From: Verrucomicrobiota bacterium
GTDB lineage: Bacteria; Verrucomicrobiota; Verrucomicrobiae; Chthoniobacterales; UBA10450
Direction: 5' to 3'
Assembly: GCA_005887855.1 (NCBI GenBank)
Contig: VBQB01000157.1
Coordinates: forward strand, 1-34,335
DNA: 34,335 nt
Both the position numbers and the translations under genes were made by a program. Numbering within the stretch: position 1 is the stretch's first letter; the number at the start of each line of letters is the position of its first letter. Under the pieces are notes generated by a model, which was not told where the DNA came from, did not search any database, and saw only the letters and a program-made list of their open reading frames with translations. Positions 1 to 8,520 of this stretch are shown here, one piece after another.

Positions 1-2
1 AA

Positions 3-1643
3 AATCTGAGCGACAATAGACAGAACGCCTTTTTCACTGATGGCGTGCAAGACGAAATTCTGAACCACCTCGCCAAGGTCGCCGACCTCAGGGTGATCAG
101 CCGCACCAGCGTTAAGCAATACAAGAGCGGGGTACCGCGCAAATTGCGCGAGGTGGCCAAAGAACTCGGTGTTGCCCATGTGGTGGAAGGTAGCGTCCAG
201 CGCGCGGGGGACCGCGTTCGGGTCACCGCGCAATTGATCGATGCTCGGACAGACACCCATTTATGGGCCGAACATTACGACCGTGAATTGGCCGACGTTT
301 TTCGCATTCAAACCGAGATCGCTGAGCAAATAGTTTCGCAGTTGCAGGCCAGACTCTCGCCGCAAGAAAAAGCAGCGATCGAAGAGCGCCCCACTCATGA
401 CTTGGCGGCCTACGATTTGTACTTGCACGCCCGCGATCTGGTCGATGCCATCGCGTTTACGGCGGGCGGAACCGAAAATCTGGTCGAGGCCACCCGACTG
501 CTCGATGATGCCGCCGCGCGCGATCCGAAATTTGTTCTGGCCTACTACCACCTCGCTCGTGCCCACGACATTATCTATTTCCTGGGACTCGATCACACGC
601 CAAAGCGCCTCGCTTTGGCTGAGGCCGCGGTCCAGGCCGCGCTTCGCCTCCGGCCTGACAGCGGCGAGGCACACCTGGCCCAGGCACAGCATTATTATTG
701 GGGATATCGCGACTACGATCGTGCCCGTTCAGAACTGGCGATTGCGCGACGCGCGCTGCCTAACGAACCGCTGGCGCTTGTTCTCGCCGGTTACATCGAT
801 CGGAGACAAAACCGGTGGGATGATTCGACCCACGAATTAGAGCAAGCGCTGGATCTCGATCCACGCAACCTGTTTATCCTTCAGCAACTTTCCTTCAATT
901 ACCAGTACCTCCGCCGTTATAAAGAGATGGCAGCGATCTTGGATCGCGTCGTAGCGATTACTCCTGGAGATGTGGCCACCCGCGTGCAGCGAGCCTTCGT
1001 CGAATTTCTATGGCGGGGGGATCTGCGGCCTTTGCATGCCTCCATCGACGCAGTTGTAGCAAAAGACCCAAAGGCGGCCACGCCGATTTCCGATAAATGG
1101 CTCTTCCTGGCGTTGTGCGAGCGCGATAGTGCCACCGCTGAGCGCGCGCTCTCCACCTTGGCCACCGATGGATGCAAGGACGAGGGGATTCCGTTTCCAC
1201 GATCTTGGTGCGAAGGCATGGTCGCCCGTCTTCGGGGCGATGACGCGGCAGCGCGCTCTGCGTTTACGCGCGCACGTGAGGAAATGGAACGGCTTGTGCA
1301 CGAAGAGCCAGCTTACGCGGAAGCATTGTGCGTCCTTGGAATGATTGATGCCATGCTTGCTAAAAAGGAGGAAGCAATCCAGGAAGGCCGGCGTGCGGTG
1401 GAGCTGCTTCCGGTCAGCAAAGACGCCTTGAATGGCGCACGCGTTGCTGAATATCTTGCTGTGATCTACGCCACAGTTGGAGAAAAGAAACGTGCGATCG
1501 AGCAGTTATCTGTCATTACGCGGCGGCCTTCCTGGATCAGCTATGGCGAGTTGCGTTTGCATCCGTACTGGGAGCCGCTGCGCGGGGACTCACAATTCGA
1601 CCAGTTCGTCGCCAGCCTGGCACCAAGACCGGAAAAGCCATGA
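3..1643 (+). CDS. TolB-like / TPR repeat protein, 5'-partial
   Basis: The reading frame is open from base 3, so the gene starts outside the window. A GTG at 45 is internal and is not the real start, because the codons before it (encoding NLSDNRQNAFFTDG) fit the family. The first ~70 residues are a TolB-like/FlgO-like domain (FTDGVQDEILNHLAKVADL, then VISRTSVKQYKS and LWAEHYDREL). After a spacer come tetratricopeptide repeats from about residue 150 to the C-terminus (for example LAYYHLARAH, ALDLDPRNLF, AEALCVLGMIDAMLAKKEEAI). In known relatives this module follows a variable N-terminal input or effector domain (protein kinase, adenylate cyclase, TIR or DNA-binding), which cannot be seen here. 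The role is probably signalling or protein-protein scaffolding. No membrane segment is visible in the part present. Family call is confident; exact function is unknown. Confidence 0.85.
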   Translation, partial: NLSDNRQNAFFTDGVQDEILNHLAKVADLRVISRTSVKQYKSGVPRKLREVAKELGVAHVVEGSVQRAGDRVRVTAQLIDARTDTHLWAEHYDRELADVFRIQTEIAEQIVSQLQARLSPQEKAAIEERPTHDLAAYDLYLHARDLVDAIAFTAGGTENLVEATRLLDDAAARDPKFVLAYYHLARAHDIIYFLGLDHTPKRLALAEAAVQAALRLRPDSGEAHLAQAQHYYWGYRDYDRARSELAIARRALPNEPLALVLAGYIDRRQNRWDDSTHELEQALDLDPRNLFILQQLSFNYQYLRRYKEMAAILDRVVAITPGDVATRVQRAFVEFLWRGDLRPLHASIDAVVAKDPKAATPISDKWLFLALCERDSATAERALSTLATDGCKDEGIPFPRSWCEGMVARLRGDDAAARSAFTRAREEMERLVHEEPAYAEALCVLGMIDAMLAKKEEAIQEGRRAVELLPVSKDALNGARVAEYLAVIYATVGEKKRAIEQLSVITRRPSWISYGELRLHPYWEPLRGDSQFDQFVASLAPRPEKP

Positions 1644-1897
1644 CCGGAGTCAGCTAACGCCGGCGTCATCCGAACGAATATCCGCGATGAGTGCGACCAC
1701 CGCCGATGCCGCGTTTGCCAGCCGGCGATGCCATGACGCCCCAAGTCGCCGGAAGGTAGCCTGAGCGAGAGCCGGAAGTTTTGGCGCCAGGATTGACTCG
1801 TCAAAATTTGGCATACTTCTCGATGTGGCGCACAACCGGGCCGTCGCTTCGTTGATTTGTGGATTCGCGGATGTTACGTAGCCTCGCCGCGCTTGCC

Positions 1898-4672
1898 ATG
1901 AGCCAGAATTACAAAGAGACGCTGAACCTGCCGCGCACGGATTTTCCAATGAAGGCAAACCTCGCCGCGCGCGAACCGGAAATGCTGAAAATGTGGGACG
2001 AGACGCGACTCTATCAGCAGATCCAAAAGTCGCGCGAAGGTCGGCAATTATTCGTCCTGCACGATGGGCCGCCTTTCGCCAACGGCGACGTTCACATGGG
2101 CACGGCGCTGAACAAGATCCTCAAGGACTTGGTGGTGAAATCTCAGACCATGCTAGGCAGACGCGCCCCTTACGTCCCTGGCTGGGATTGTCATGGACTG
2201 CCGATCGAATACAAAGTGGTGAAGGAATCCCGTGCGCTGTCGCCGCTCGAAGTCCGCAAAAAATCAGAAGCGTTCGCGCGAAAATTTGTCAACGTGCAGC
2301 GCGAGCAATTCAAGCGACTCGGCGTTTTCGGGGATTGGGAAAATCCATATCTAACGATGGATCCCAATTACGAAGCAGAAATCCTGCGGGCCTTCGCGGT
2401 GTTTGTCGAGGAAGGCCTCGTCTATCAATCGAAGAAGCCGGTCTTTTGGAGCACCGGCGCGCAGACCGCGCTCGCCGAAGCCGAAGTGGAATACCAGGAG
2501 CGCGATGACACCGCCGTTTACGTCAAATTTCCAATCATAAGCGGCGAACTCGCCGGCAAAGCGTGCATCGCTATCTGGACAACTACGCCATGGACTTTGC
2601 CGGCCAATCTGGCGATCGCGGTCGATCCTAAAGAAATTTATGTTGTCCAGCAATTTCAGCGCGACGGCATCTCAGAAATTTTGGTGTTGGCGGACAGGCT
2701 TGTGGATGCATTTTGCGCAGCTACAAGATTCGATCCTGTCGGTGAGCCATTCCAGTCATTCCCTGGCAGCGCGATCGACAAGATCATGGCGCGACATCCA
2801 TTTCTTGATCGTGATTCGATCGTGCTCCCGGCCGATTTTATCACCATGGACACCGGGACGGGGCTTGTGCACATCGCGCCCGGTCACGGAGAAGATGATT
2901 ATTGGTTAGGCAAACAAAACGGATTGTCGATCTTGTCACCGGTCGATGATCATGGCCGCTTCACTGAGGAAGCCGGTTTGCCAAACTTGACCGGCAAATA
3001 TGTCTTCGACGCCAACGTCGACATTGTCAATTTGCTGCGCGAGCGTGGCATGCTGCTCGGCGAGCAAAATTTTCATCACTCCTATCCATATTGTTGGCGC
3101 TCGAAAACGCCGATTATCTTCCGCAATGTCGAACAATTCTTCATTCGCATCGACGAACTGCGCAGCAAAGCGCTCCATGCCATCAAGACGGTGAAGTGGA
3201 TTCCGTCGTGGGGAGAAAATCGCATCAGTGGAACTGTCGAATCGCGTCCCGACTGGGTGATTTCGCGTCAGCGCAGCTGGGGCGTGCCGCTCCCGGTCTT
3301 TTATTCAAAGGATGGCAAAGCGATTCTCGACGCAAAAATTATCCGCAAGCTCGCTGATCTGGTCGCGCAGCGCGGCTCTAACATTTGGTTTGAGTTGAAC
3401 GATGTCGATCTTGCCAGCGCGCTCGGTTTGCCGGAAGGCACAACGCATCGCAACGATACGATCGACGTTTGGATCGACAGCGGCGTCTCACACAAAGCCG
3501 TTTGCGCACTGCATCCTGAGCTGCGCGATCCGGCCGACATGTATCTCGAAGCGACTGATCAGCATCGCGGCTGGTTTCAATCCTCGCTTATGACCAGCGT
3601 CGCGCTTAATGATCGCGCGCCGTACAAGACATGCGTGACACACGGGTTCGTTGTCGATCTTGATGGGAAAAAGATTTCGAAATCGGGGACGTATGACAAG
3701 CCGACCGACGCCGGCCATTTCGTCGGCCGTCATGGCGCGGATCTCGTTCGGCTTTGGGCAAGCAGCATCGACTACACAGACGACGTGCCGTTTTCCGAAG
3801 AAATGTTCAGCCGCCTCGGCGACGCCTATCGAAGAATTCGGAACACGTTGCGGATTTTGTTGGGGAATCTTTTTGATTATCCTGCGGCGCTCTATGAGCG
3901 CCGAAACGAAAGCTCGGAAGATCGGCGGTCACAGACCGCCGCTACAGAGCCAACGCTGATCGATCGCTGGATCCTGGAGCGACTCGATCACGTGATCGCA
4001 GATTGTCGAGCTGCTTACGAAGCGTTCGAGTTTCACAAAGTCTATCATACGCTCAATCAGTTTTGCGCGGTAGACCTGAGCAGCCTTTACGTCGACATCA
4101 CCAAAGACCGGATGTATTGCGACGCACCGAATTCGCCACGCCGCCGCGCGACGCAGATCGCAATGCACAAAATCTTCGACGCACTCTGCCGGTTGCTCGC
4201 ACCGATTCTCGCATTCACCGCCGAGGAAGCGTGGCGGCATTCGGGTGTGGGCGGTTCGATTCATCTGCAGGAGTTTCCTCCGGCGGAAGATCGACCTGAT
4301 AAGGCGAGCGCGCAGGTGGCGGAGCTATTAAAATTGCGCGGCGTGATCGGTCAGGCGATTGAGCGCGCGCGCCAGGAAAAGCTGATTGGAAACGCTCTCG
4401 AAGCCGCGGTTGTCTTGCATTCAGATTCCGATGCCACGGCGAAGATCGACAAGGAGGAGCTCGAAGAATTTTTTATTGTGAGCGATTTGACGATTCACCA
4501 GGCAAAAGAAGCGAGCGCCTCCGTCGTCAAAACACCGTATCAAAAATGCGCGCGTTGCTGGCGTCATCGACCCAGCGTTGGCAAAAGCAAGGCGCATCCC
4601 GATTTGTGCGACCGATGCGAGAGTGTGGCGGAGGCGAATAAGGGCCGTGTCACACACGAGATTACGGAGTGA
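1898..4672 (+). CDS. ileS: isoleucyl-tRNA synthetase
   Basis: Charges tRNA-Ile in the cytoplasm (class I synthetase). The ATG at 1898 is chosen because MSQNYKETLNLPRTDFPM matches the usual IleRS N-terminus; in-frame GTG 1859 and ATG 1871 would add an atypical leader. The product is 924 aa. Visible parts: signature 1 as HMGT at residues 66-69 (usual HIGH), the WDCHGLPIE motif, a CP1 editing domain (TTTPWTLPANL and GTGLVHIAPGHGEDDY), KISKS at about 592-596, an anticodon-binding domain, and a C-terminal zinc finger with CARC and CDRC pairs near residues 884-913. Odd point: residues ~662-683, in the linker after the catalytic core, are encoded by a palindromic repeat element (3883-3946) inserted in frame. 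It lies upstream of lspA on the same strand with a repeat between them, a common bacterial gene pair. Identification is essentially certain. Confidence 0.98.
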   Translation: MSQNYKETLNLPRTDFPMKANLAAREPEMLKMWDETRLYQQIQKSREGRQLFVLHDGPPFANGDVHMGTALNKILKDLVVKSQTMLGRRAPYVPGWDCHGLPIEYKVVKESRALSPLEVRKKSEAFARKFVNVQREQFKRLGVFGDWENPYLTMDPNYEAEILRAFAVFVEEGLVYQSKKPVFWSTGAQTALAEAEVEYQERDDTAVYVKFPIISGELAGKACIAIWTTTPWTLPANLAIAVDPKEIYVVQQFQRDGISEILVLADRLVDAFCAATRFDPVGEPFQSFPGSAIDKIMARHPFLDRDSIVLPADFITMDTGTGLVHIAPGHGEDDYWLGKQNGLSILSPVDDHGRFTEEAGLPNLTGKYVFDANVDIVNLLRERGMLLGEQNFHHSYPYCWRSKTPIIFRNVEQFFIRIDELRSKALHAIKTVKWIPSWGENRISGTVESRPDWVISRQRSWGVPLPVFYSKDGKAILDAKIIRKLADLVAQRGSNIWFELNDVDLASALGLPEGTTHRNDTIDVWIDSGVSHKAVCALHPELRDPADMYLEATDQHRGWFQSSLMTSVALNDRAPYKTCVTHGFVVDLDGKKISKSGTYDKPTDAGHFVGRHGADLVRLWASSIDYTDDVPFSEEMFSRLGDAYRRIRNTLRILLGNLFDYPAALYERRNESSEDRRSQTAATEPTLIDRWILERLDHVIADCRAAYEAFEFHKVYHTLNQFCAVDLSSLYVDITKDRMYCDAPNSPRRRATQIAMHKIFDALCRLLAPILAFTAEEAWRHSGVGGSIHLQEFPPAEDRPDKASAQVAELLKLRGVIGQAIERARQEKLIGNALEAAVVLHSDSDATAKIDKEELEEFFIVSDLTIHQAKEASASVVKTPYQKCARCWRHRPSVGKSKAHPDLCDRCESVAEANKGRVTHEITE
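3883..3946 (+). repeat. Family A palindromic element inside ileS
   Basis: Two perfect hairpins lie in tandem. The first is CGGCGCTC-TAT-GAGCGCCG (3885-3903); the second is CGGCGGTC-ACA-GACCGCCG (3923-3941), followed by CTACA. The same arrangement, with the same two hairpin cores, occurs between ilvA and gcvP at 14256-14315. The element is translated in frame as part of IleS. Confidence 0.85.
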
Positions 4673-4691
4673 CGCAGGGTCAGTTGGTTCC

Positions 4692-4795
4692 TGTCATGTC
4701 GAGCGGAGTCGAGACATCTCTAATTATTCTAACGCGCGCCATCAAGTTAGCAGTGAGAGATTCCTCGACTCCGCTCCGCTGCGCTCGGAATGACA
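4692..4795 (+). repeat. Family B dispersed repeat (TGTCAT...ATGACA), copy 1
   Basis: This fills nearly the whole ileS-lspA gap. The left arm reads TGTCATGTCGAGCGGAGTCG then AGACATCTCT; the right arm reads GAGAGATTCCTCGACT and ends CTCGGAATGACA. The outer ends TGTCAT and ATGACA are inverted repeats. A second copy in the opposite orientation lies at 22569-22649. Similar '...CGGAATGACA' repeats are common in soil bacterial genomes and behave like non-autonomous mobile or REP-type elements. No transposase is seen. Confidence 0.8.
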
Positions 4796-4805
4796 AAACG
4801 TCGAT

Positions 4806-5288
4806 ATGAAATTGATTTTCTTCCTCTCGCTACCGCTGTACGCGCTCGATCAATGGACGAAACAGTTGGTCCTGCGGTCTATTAGTCCCGAGGAGCCGCT
4901 TATCGTGATATCGGGTTTCTTCCACCTGGTAAATGTCACGAACACCGGCGCGGCGTTTGGTTCATTCAGGAATAACAACACTTTCTTCATCGTAATTTCA
5001 TCTATCGCGCTTCTCATTGTTGTCGTGTTCCTCCTCCGGCGGCGGTCACGCGATGTTTGGCGTGATGTGTCTCTTGCGCTCCTGCTCGCTGGCATCCTAG
5101 GAAATCTTACTGATCGCCTTCTTTACGGGCACGTGATCGATTTCCTTCTTTTCGATCTGCACATTCCTTACGCGCACCCCTGGCCCGCGTTTAATGTTGC
5201 CGATTCCTGCATCTCCATTGCCGTCGTTTTGTTTATTATTCAATCGATTTGGCAAGGTAAGAGCTCGCCTAAAGGTGGGCGCGATTGA
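4806..5288 (+). CDS. lspA: lipoprotein signal peptidase II
   Basis: Inner-membrane aspartyl protease that removes signal peptides from diacylglyceryl-modified prolipoproteins. The 160 aa product has the family length and about four hydrophobic segments (residues ~1-15, 57-78, 88-105 and 133-152). The catalytic aspartates lie in NLTDRLLYGHVIDFL (second Asp) and FNVADS, both present. NTGAAFG, the family's N-T-G-A-A-F-G block, is also present. It follows ileS on the same strand, separated only by the family B repeat. The ATG at 4806 has no strong Shine-Dalgarno, perhaps because the repeat occupies the usual leader. Confident call. Confidence 0.96.
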   Translation: MKLIFFLSLPLYALDQWTKQLVLRSISPEEPLIVISGFFHLVNVTNTGAAFGSFRNNNTFFIVISSIALLIVVVFLLRRRSRDVWRDVSLALLLAGILGNLTDRLLYGHVIDFLLFDLHIPYAHPWPAFNVADSCISIAVVLFIIQSIWQGKSSPKGGRD

Positions 5289-5345
5289 CCGCAATCGCCT
5301 GCGCTCGCAAGATAGATTGCGGTTCGGTGAAACCAGCCCCATAAA

Positions 5346-6683
5346 ATGAAAGCTACCTCGCCGATGGAAAAGACGGCGCGCGAAATTGTGGCGCGTTTGC
5401 GCGAGAACGGCCACATCGCGTACTTTGCTGGCGGTTGCGTGCGCGATATTGTCCGCGGCGAGACGCCGAAAGATTTCGACGTCGCCACGGATGCCAAACC
5501 GGAAACTGTGCAAAAGCTTTTTCCGCGCACCTACGCGGTCGGCGCCCATTTCGGCGTGATCCTCGTGGTGGAAAACGGCTTCCAATTCGAGGTGGCGACC
5601 TTTCGTTCCGATGACGCATATGTCGATGGGAGGCACCCCAGCGCGGTCCATTTTTCATCGCCAGAGGAAGACGCGAAACGCCGCGATTTCACGATTAATG
5701 GAATGTTTTATGACCCGCTCGCGGAGAAGGTATTCGATTTCGTCGGCGGCCGCGCCGACATCGAGGCGAAATTGGTGCGCGCGATTGGCGATCCAGCGCA
5801 GCGTTTCGAGGAAGATCGGTTGCGAATGCTTCGCGCGGTGCGCTTCGCCACAGTGCTTGATTACAAGATCGACAAAGAAACGTGGGACGCACTCGTGGCG
5901 AATGCGGCGTCGATCAATCAGATTAGCGCGGAACGAATTCGTGAAGAGCTGGTGCGCATTTTCCTTTCACCGAAAAGAACACGCGGCTGGGATTTGCTCG
6001 ATTCAAGCAGGCTAATGCGTGCCATTCTGCCTGAGATCAACGCGATGAAGGGCTGTAAGCAGCCAGAGCAATTTCACCCCGAAGGTGACGTTTTTCAGCA
6101 CACGCGATTGATGCTGCAATTCCTTCCGGAAAAAGTTTCTGTGCCGCTCGTTTTCTCCGTATTGCTTCACGATGTCGCGAAACCCCGCACCGCAACCGTC
6201 GATGAGACGGGGCGAATTCGTTTTAACGCGCACGATCGTATTGGTGCGGTAATGACCGAAGAAATCATGCGACGTCTGCGATTTGCCGGGGCTGAGATCG
6301 ACGCAACGGTCGAGATGGTGCGGCAGCACATGGTTTTCAAGGACGTACCCAAAATGCGGGTCGCGAAATTGAAGCGGTTCATGGCGCGACCGACCTTCGA
6401 CGAGGAGCTCGAGCTGCATCGAGTCGATTGTGAGGGTAGCCATCGCATGCTCGATAACTACGAGTTCCTCCTCCGGAAACGTGAAGAATTCGCAAGCGAG
6501 CCGATCATTCCGCCGCCGCTGGTGCGCGGGGACGATCTGATTGCGCTGGGTTTGAAGCCGGGCCCAAAGTTTGGCGGAATTCTCGAAGCGGTGGAGACGC
6601 GACAGCTCGAAGGAACGTTACGGACGCGCGAAGAAGCATTGGATTGGGTGAAACGCGAGTACTCGTTAAGTAAGAACGACTGA
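5346..6683 (+). CDS. cca: CCA tRNA nucleotidyltransferase / poly(A) polymerase family protein
   Basis: Nucleotidyltransferase of the class II CCA-adding/poly(A) polymerase family, expected to build or repair the tRNA 3' CCA end. The 445 aa product shows GGCVRD at residues 29-34, catalytic DFDVATD (Asp43 and Asp45 region), RRDFTINGM, and the EEDRLRMLRAVRFA neck motif. An HD phosphohydrolase-type domain follows (HPEGDVFQHT, LLHDVAKP, VRQHM), as in many bacterial CCA enzymes. An in-frame ATG at 5364 (MEKTAREIV) is an alternative start. CCA-adding, A-adding and poly(A) activities cannot be separated by eye, so the symbol is tentative. It lies 57 bp after lspA and 19 bp before the glycogen-synthase-like gene, so co-transcription is likely. 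Confidence 0.9.
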   Translation: MKATSPMEKTAREIVARLRENGHIAYFAGGCVRDIVRGETPKDFDVATDAKPETVQKLFPRTYAVGAHFGVILVVENGFQFEVATFRSDDAYVDGRHPSAVHFSSPEEDAKRRDFTINGMFYDPLAEKVFDFVGGRADIEAKLVRAIGDPAQRFEEDRLRMLRAVRFATVLDYKIDKETWDALVANAASINQISAERIREELVRIFLSPKRTRGWDLLDSSRLMRAILPEINAMKGCKQPEQFHPEGDVFQHTRLMLQFLPEKVSVPLVFSVLLHDVAKPRTATVDETGRIRFNAHDRIGAVMTEEIMRRLRFAGAEIDATVEMVRQHMVFKDVPKMRVAKLKRFMARPTFDEELELHRVDCEGSHRMLDNYEFLLRKREEFASEPIIPPPLVRGDDLIALGLKPGPKFGGILEAVETRQLEGTLRTREEALDWVKREYSLSKND

Positions 6684-6702
6684 AGACAACATCGAACACC
6701 GA

Positions 6703-8154
6703 ATGAGAATCTTGATGATCAGTGCGGAAGGGCCGCCGTTGCAACGAACGGGCGCGCTGGTCGATGTGATGGAGGCGTTGCCGCACGAGCTGCGCGCGCG
6801 TGGCCACGAGGTAAGCGTGGCGCTGCCATTTTATCGTGAAATTCGAGAGAACCCGGGATTCAAAGAAGAGGACACGGGAGTGACGGTCGATGTACGAGTG
6901 GGCCAGAAAACTTACATCGCTGAATATCTTGAGGGCCGGAGTGCAGGCGGGGTGCAGCTGTTTCTGATTCGCTGCGACGAGTTCTTTGATCGCTCGGGAA
7001 TTTACGGCGAGCACGGCGAGTCCTACGAAGACAACGCAGCGCGATTCATTTTCTTTTGCAAAGCAGCGTTGGAACTCGCACGGCGATTAACGCCATCATT
7101 GCAAATTTTGCACGTTCACGATTGGCCGGCCGCGCTCGTGCCGGTCTTTGTGCGCGCGCACCATTTGCCGTTTGCGACGATGTTGACTATCCACCACGTC
7201 GCTGAGCAAGGCAGTTTCTGGGGACTGGACTTCGCCCTCACGAATCTGCACGAACGATTTTTCACTCTGCGGGGCGTCGAATTTTTTGGGCGTATAAATT
7301 TTCTCAAAGGTGGAATTCTCTATGCCGACAGAATCACAACGGTAAGCGAACGCTACCTGCGCGAAATGCAGACACCGACCAGCGGGTGCGGTCTTGACGT
7401 GGTGCTACGCGAAAATGCGCATCTCCTGATGGGGATTTTGCATGGCGCGGATTACACACGCTGGGATCCGGCATCCGATCGTCTCCTACCGGCCCATTAC
7501 GATGCGAGCACGCTTCGGGGAAAACAGGTTTGTCGTGACGCCTTATTGACACAAATGAATCTCGCGCCCGAACCGCGCGGTCCGGTCTTCGGGATGGTCA
7601 CACGCGTGGTTGAGGAGAAAGGCTTCGAGATTCTTATGCCGCTGCTTGATCGACTTCTTTGGGATGATGTTCGCCTGATCATTCTCGGTGAAGGCGACCC
7701 GGCCTATGAAACTGCCCTCGCCGTCGCAGCGCGAAAGTTCCCAACCAAGTTTGCGTATCAAAAGGATTACGATGAGAAACTAGCGCATTTGATTGAAGCG
7801 GGCATGGATATCACTCTTATCCCATCGCGCTTCGAACCGGCCGGTTTGAGCGCGATGTATAGCCTGAAATATGGTGCTCTCCCGGTTGCGCGGGCAACCG
7901 GCGGCATCCAAGAGATTATTGAGGATTACGATCCTGCGGCTGACAGCGGTTACGGTTTCCTTTGTTACGAGTACTCAACCGAAGCCTTCTGGGATGCGAT
8001 CAAACGAGCGCGGGGAATTTTCCGTGATCGGGAGGTGTGGATCGCGCTGATGGAACGGGCGATGGCGCGCAATTTTTCCTGGGATGCGTCGGCGCAGCGC
8101 TACGAGGAGCTTTATAGAGAACTTGTCGGTGCCGACAAGGAAGTTGCGGCCTGA
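6703..8154 (+). CDS. glgA: glycogen synthase-like glycosyltransferase (GT5), divergent
   Basis: GT5-family glucosyltransferase resembling bacterial glycogen synthase, which transfers glucose from ADP-glucose (or UDP-glucose) to an alpha-1,4-glucan. The 483 aa product has the two-Rossmann layout: N-terminal RILMISAEG, HVHDWPAALVPVF, the GILHGADYTRWDP junction motif, and C-terminal VFGMVTRVVEEKGFEIL, IPSRFEPAGLSAMYSLKYG and ATGGIQEII. Odd: the nucleotide-sugar motif normally KTGGL reads RTGAL (residues 15-19), so the conserved Lys is Arg and one Gly is Ala. The usual FEPCGL is FEPAGL. The catalytic-region Glu (FEP) is kept. A non-standard donor or acceptor is possible. It is preceded closely by the CCA enzyme. 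The family is confident; the exact substrate is not. Confidence 0.85.
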   Translation: MRILMISAEGPPLQRTGALVDVMEALPHELRARGHEVSVALPFYREIRENPGFKEEDTGVTVDVRVGQKTYIAEYLEGRSAGGVQLFLIRCDEFFDRSGIYGEHGESYEDNAARFIFFCKAALELARRLTPSLQILHVHDWPAALVPVFVRAHHLPFATMLTIHHVAEQGSFWGLDFALTNLHERFFTLRGVEFFGRINFLKGGILYADRITTVSERYLREMQTPTSGCGLDVVLRENAHLLMGILHGADYTRWDPASDRLLPAHYDASTLRGKQVCRDALLTQMNLAPEPRGPVFGMVTRVVEEKGFEILMPLLDRLLWDDVRLIILGEGDPAYETALAVAARKFPTKFAYQKDYDEKLAHLIEAGMDITLIPSRFEPAGLSAMYSLKYGALPVARATGGIQEIIEDYDPAADSGYGFLCYEYSTEAFWDAIKRARGIFRDREVWIALMERAMARNFSWDASAQRYEELYRELVGADKEVAA

Positions 8155-8520
8155 CGCTCTCTAAGCGAGTGCGCGTCTAGGCGGATCTGGCGCTAGCTCG
8201 CAGGATCTATTGAATCTACGGTTTCGCCGCACTCATGACATTGAGCGCGCCACCGCCGTTACAGCTACGGCGTGCAAAGGGCGGCTCGAGCGATTGAAGT
8301 TATCGGCGAGAGGCGTCCACAGGTTTCCGCGAATAAATCAAGCGCGGCATCGTCAAACTCTGCCACCCAAGTCAGCATTAAAAAGCCGGAAACAATGCGA
8401 TCCGAGATTGCCCTCGTCCCCAGTTCGACAAGTTCTTGCAATCTCGAGAGCTTTCCTATCTGCTCGGCGTTTCCTACTCGCGCGGCGCGCCCGGCGGTCG
8501 CGCCCTACCATCATGACGTT
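8155..8520. other. Intergenic stretch without a supported gene
   Basis: There are 366 bp between the GT5 gene and the membrane mannosyltransferase. An open frame runs back from the mannosyltransferase to 8272, but the peptide it encodes is low-complexity and unlike a protein N-terminus, so I treat it as leader. A short inverted repeat CGCCGT...ACGGCG sits near 8252-8275. I see no clear promoter, terminator or RNA gene. Confidence 0.5.

Noticed and set aside
45..47. GTG at 45 as the start of the TPR gene
   Set aside because: The frame is open to base 3 and the upstream codons match the TolB-like domain, so the gene is cut by the window edge.
1644..1897. Promoter or T-box leader upstream of ileS
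   Set aside because: A TTGACT is present near 1793, but no -10 at suitable spacing, and no T-box sequence or terminator structure is visible.
8272..8520. Long N-terminal extension of the mannosyltransferase
   Set aside because: Low-complexity Ser/Ala-rich peptide with no membrane or signal character; ATG 8521 places the first helix correctly.
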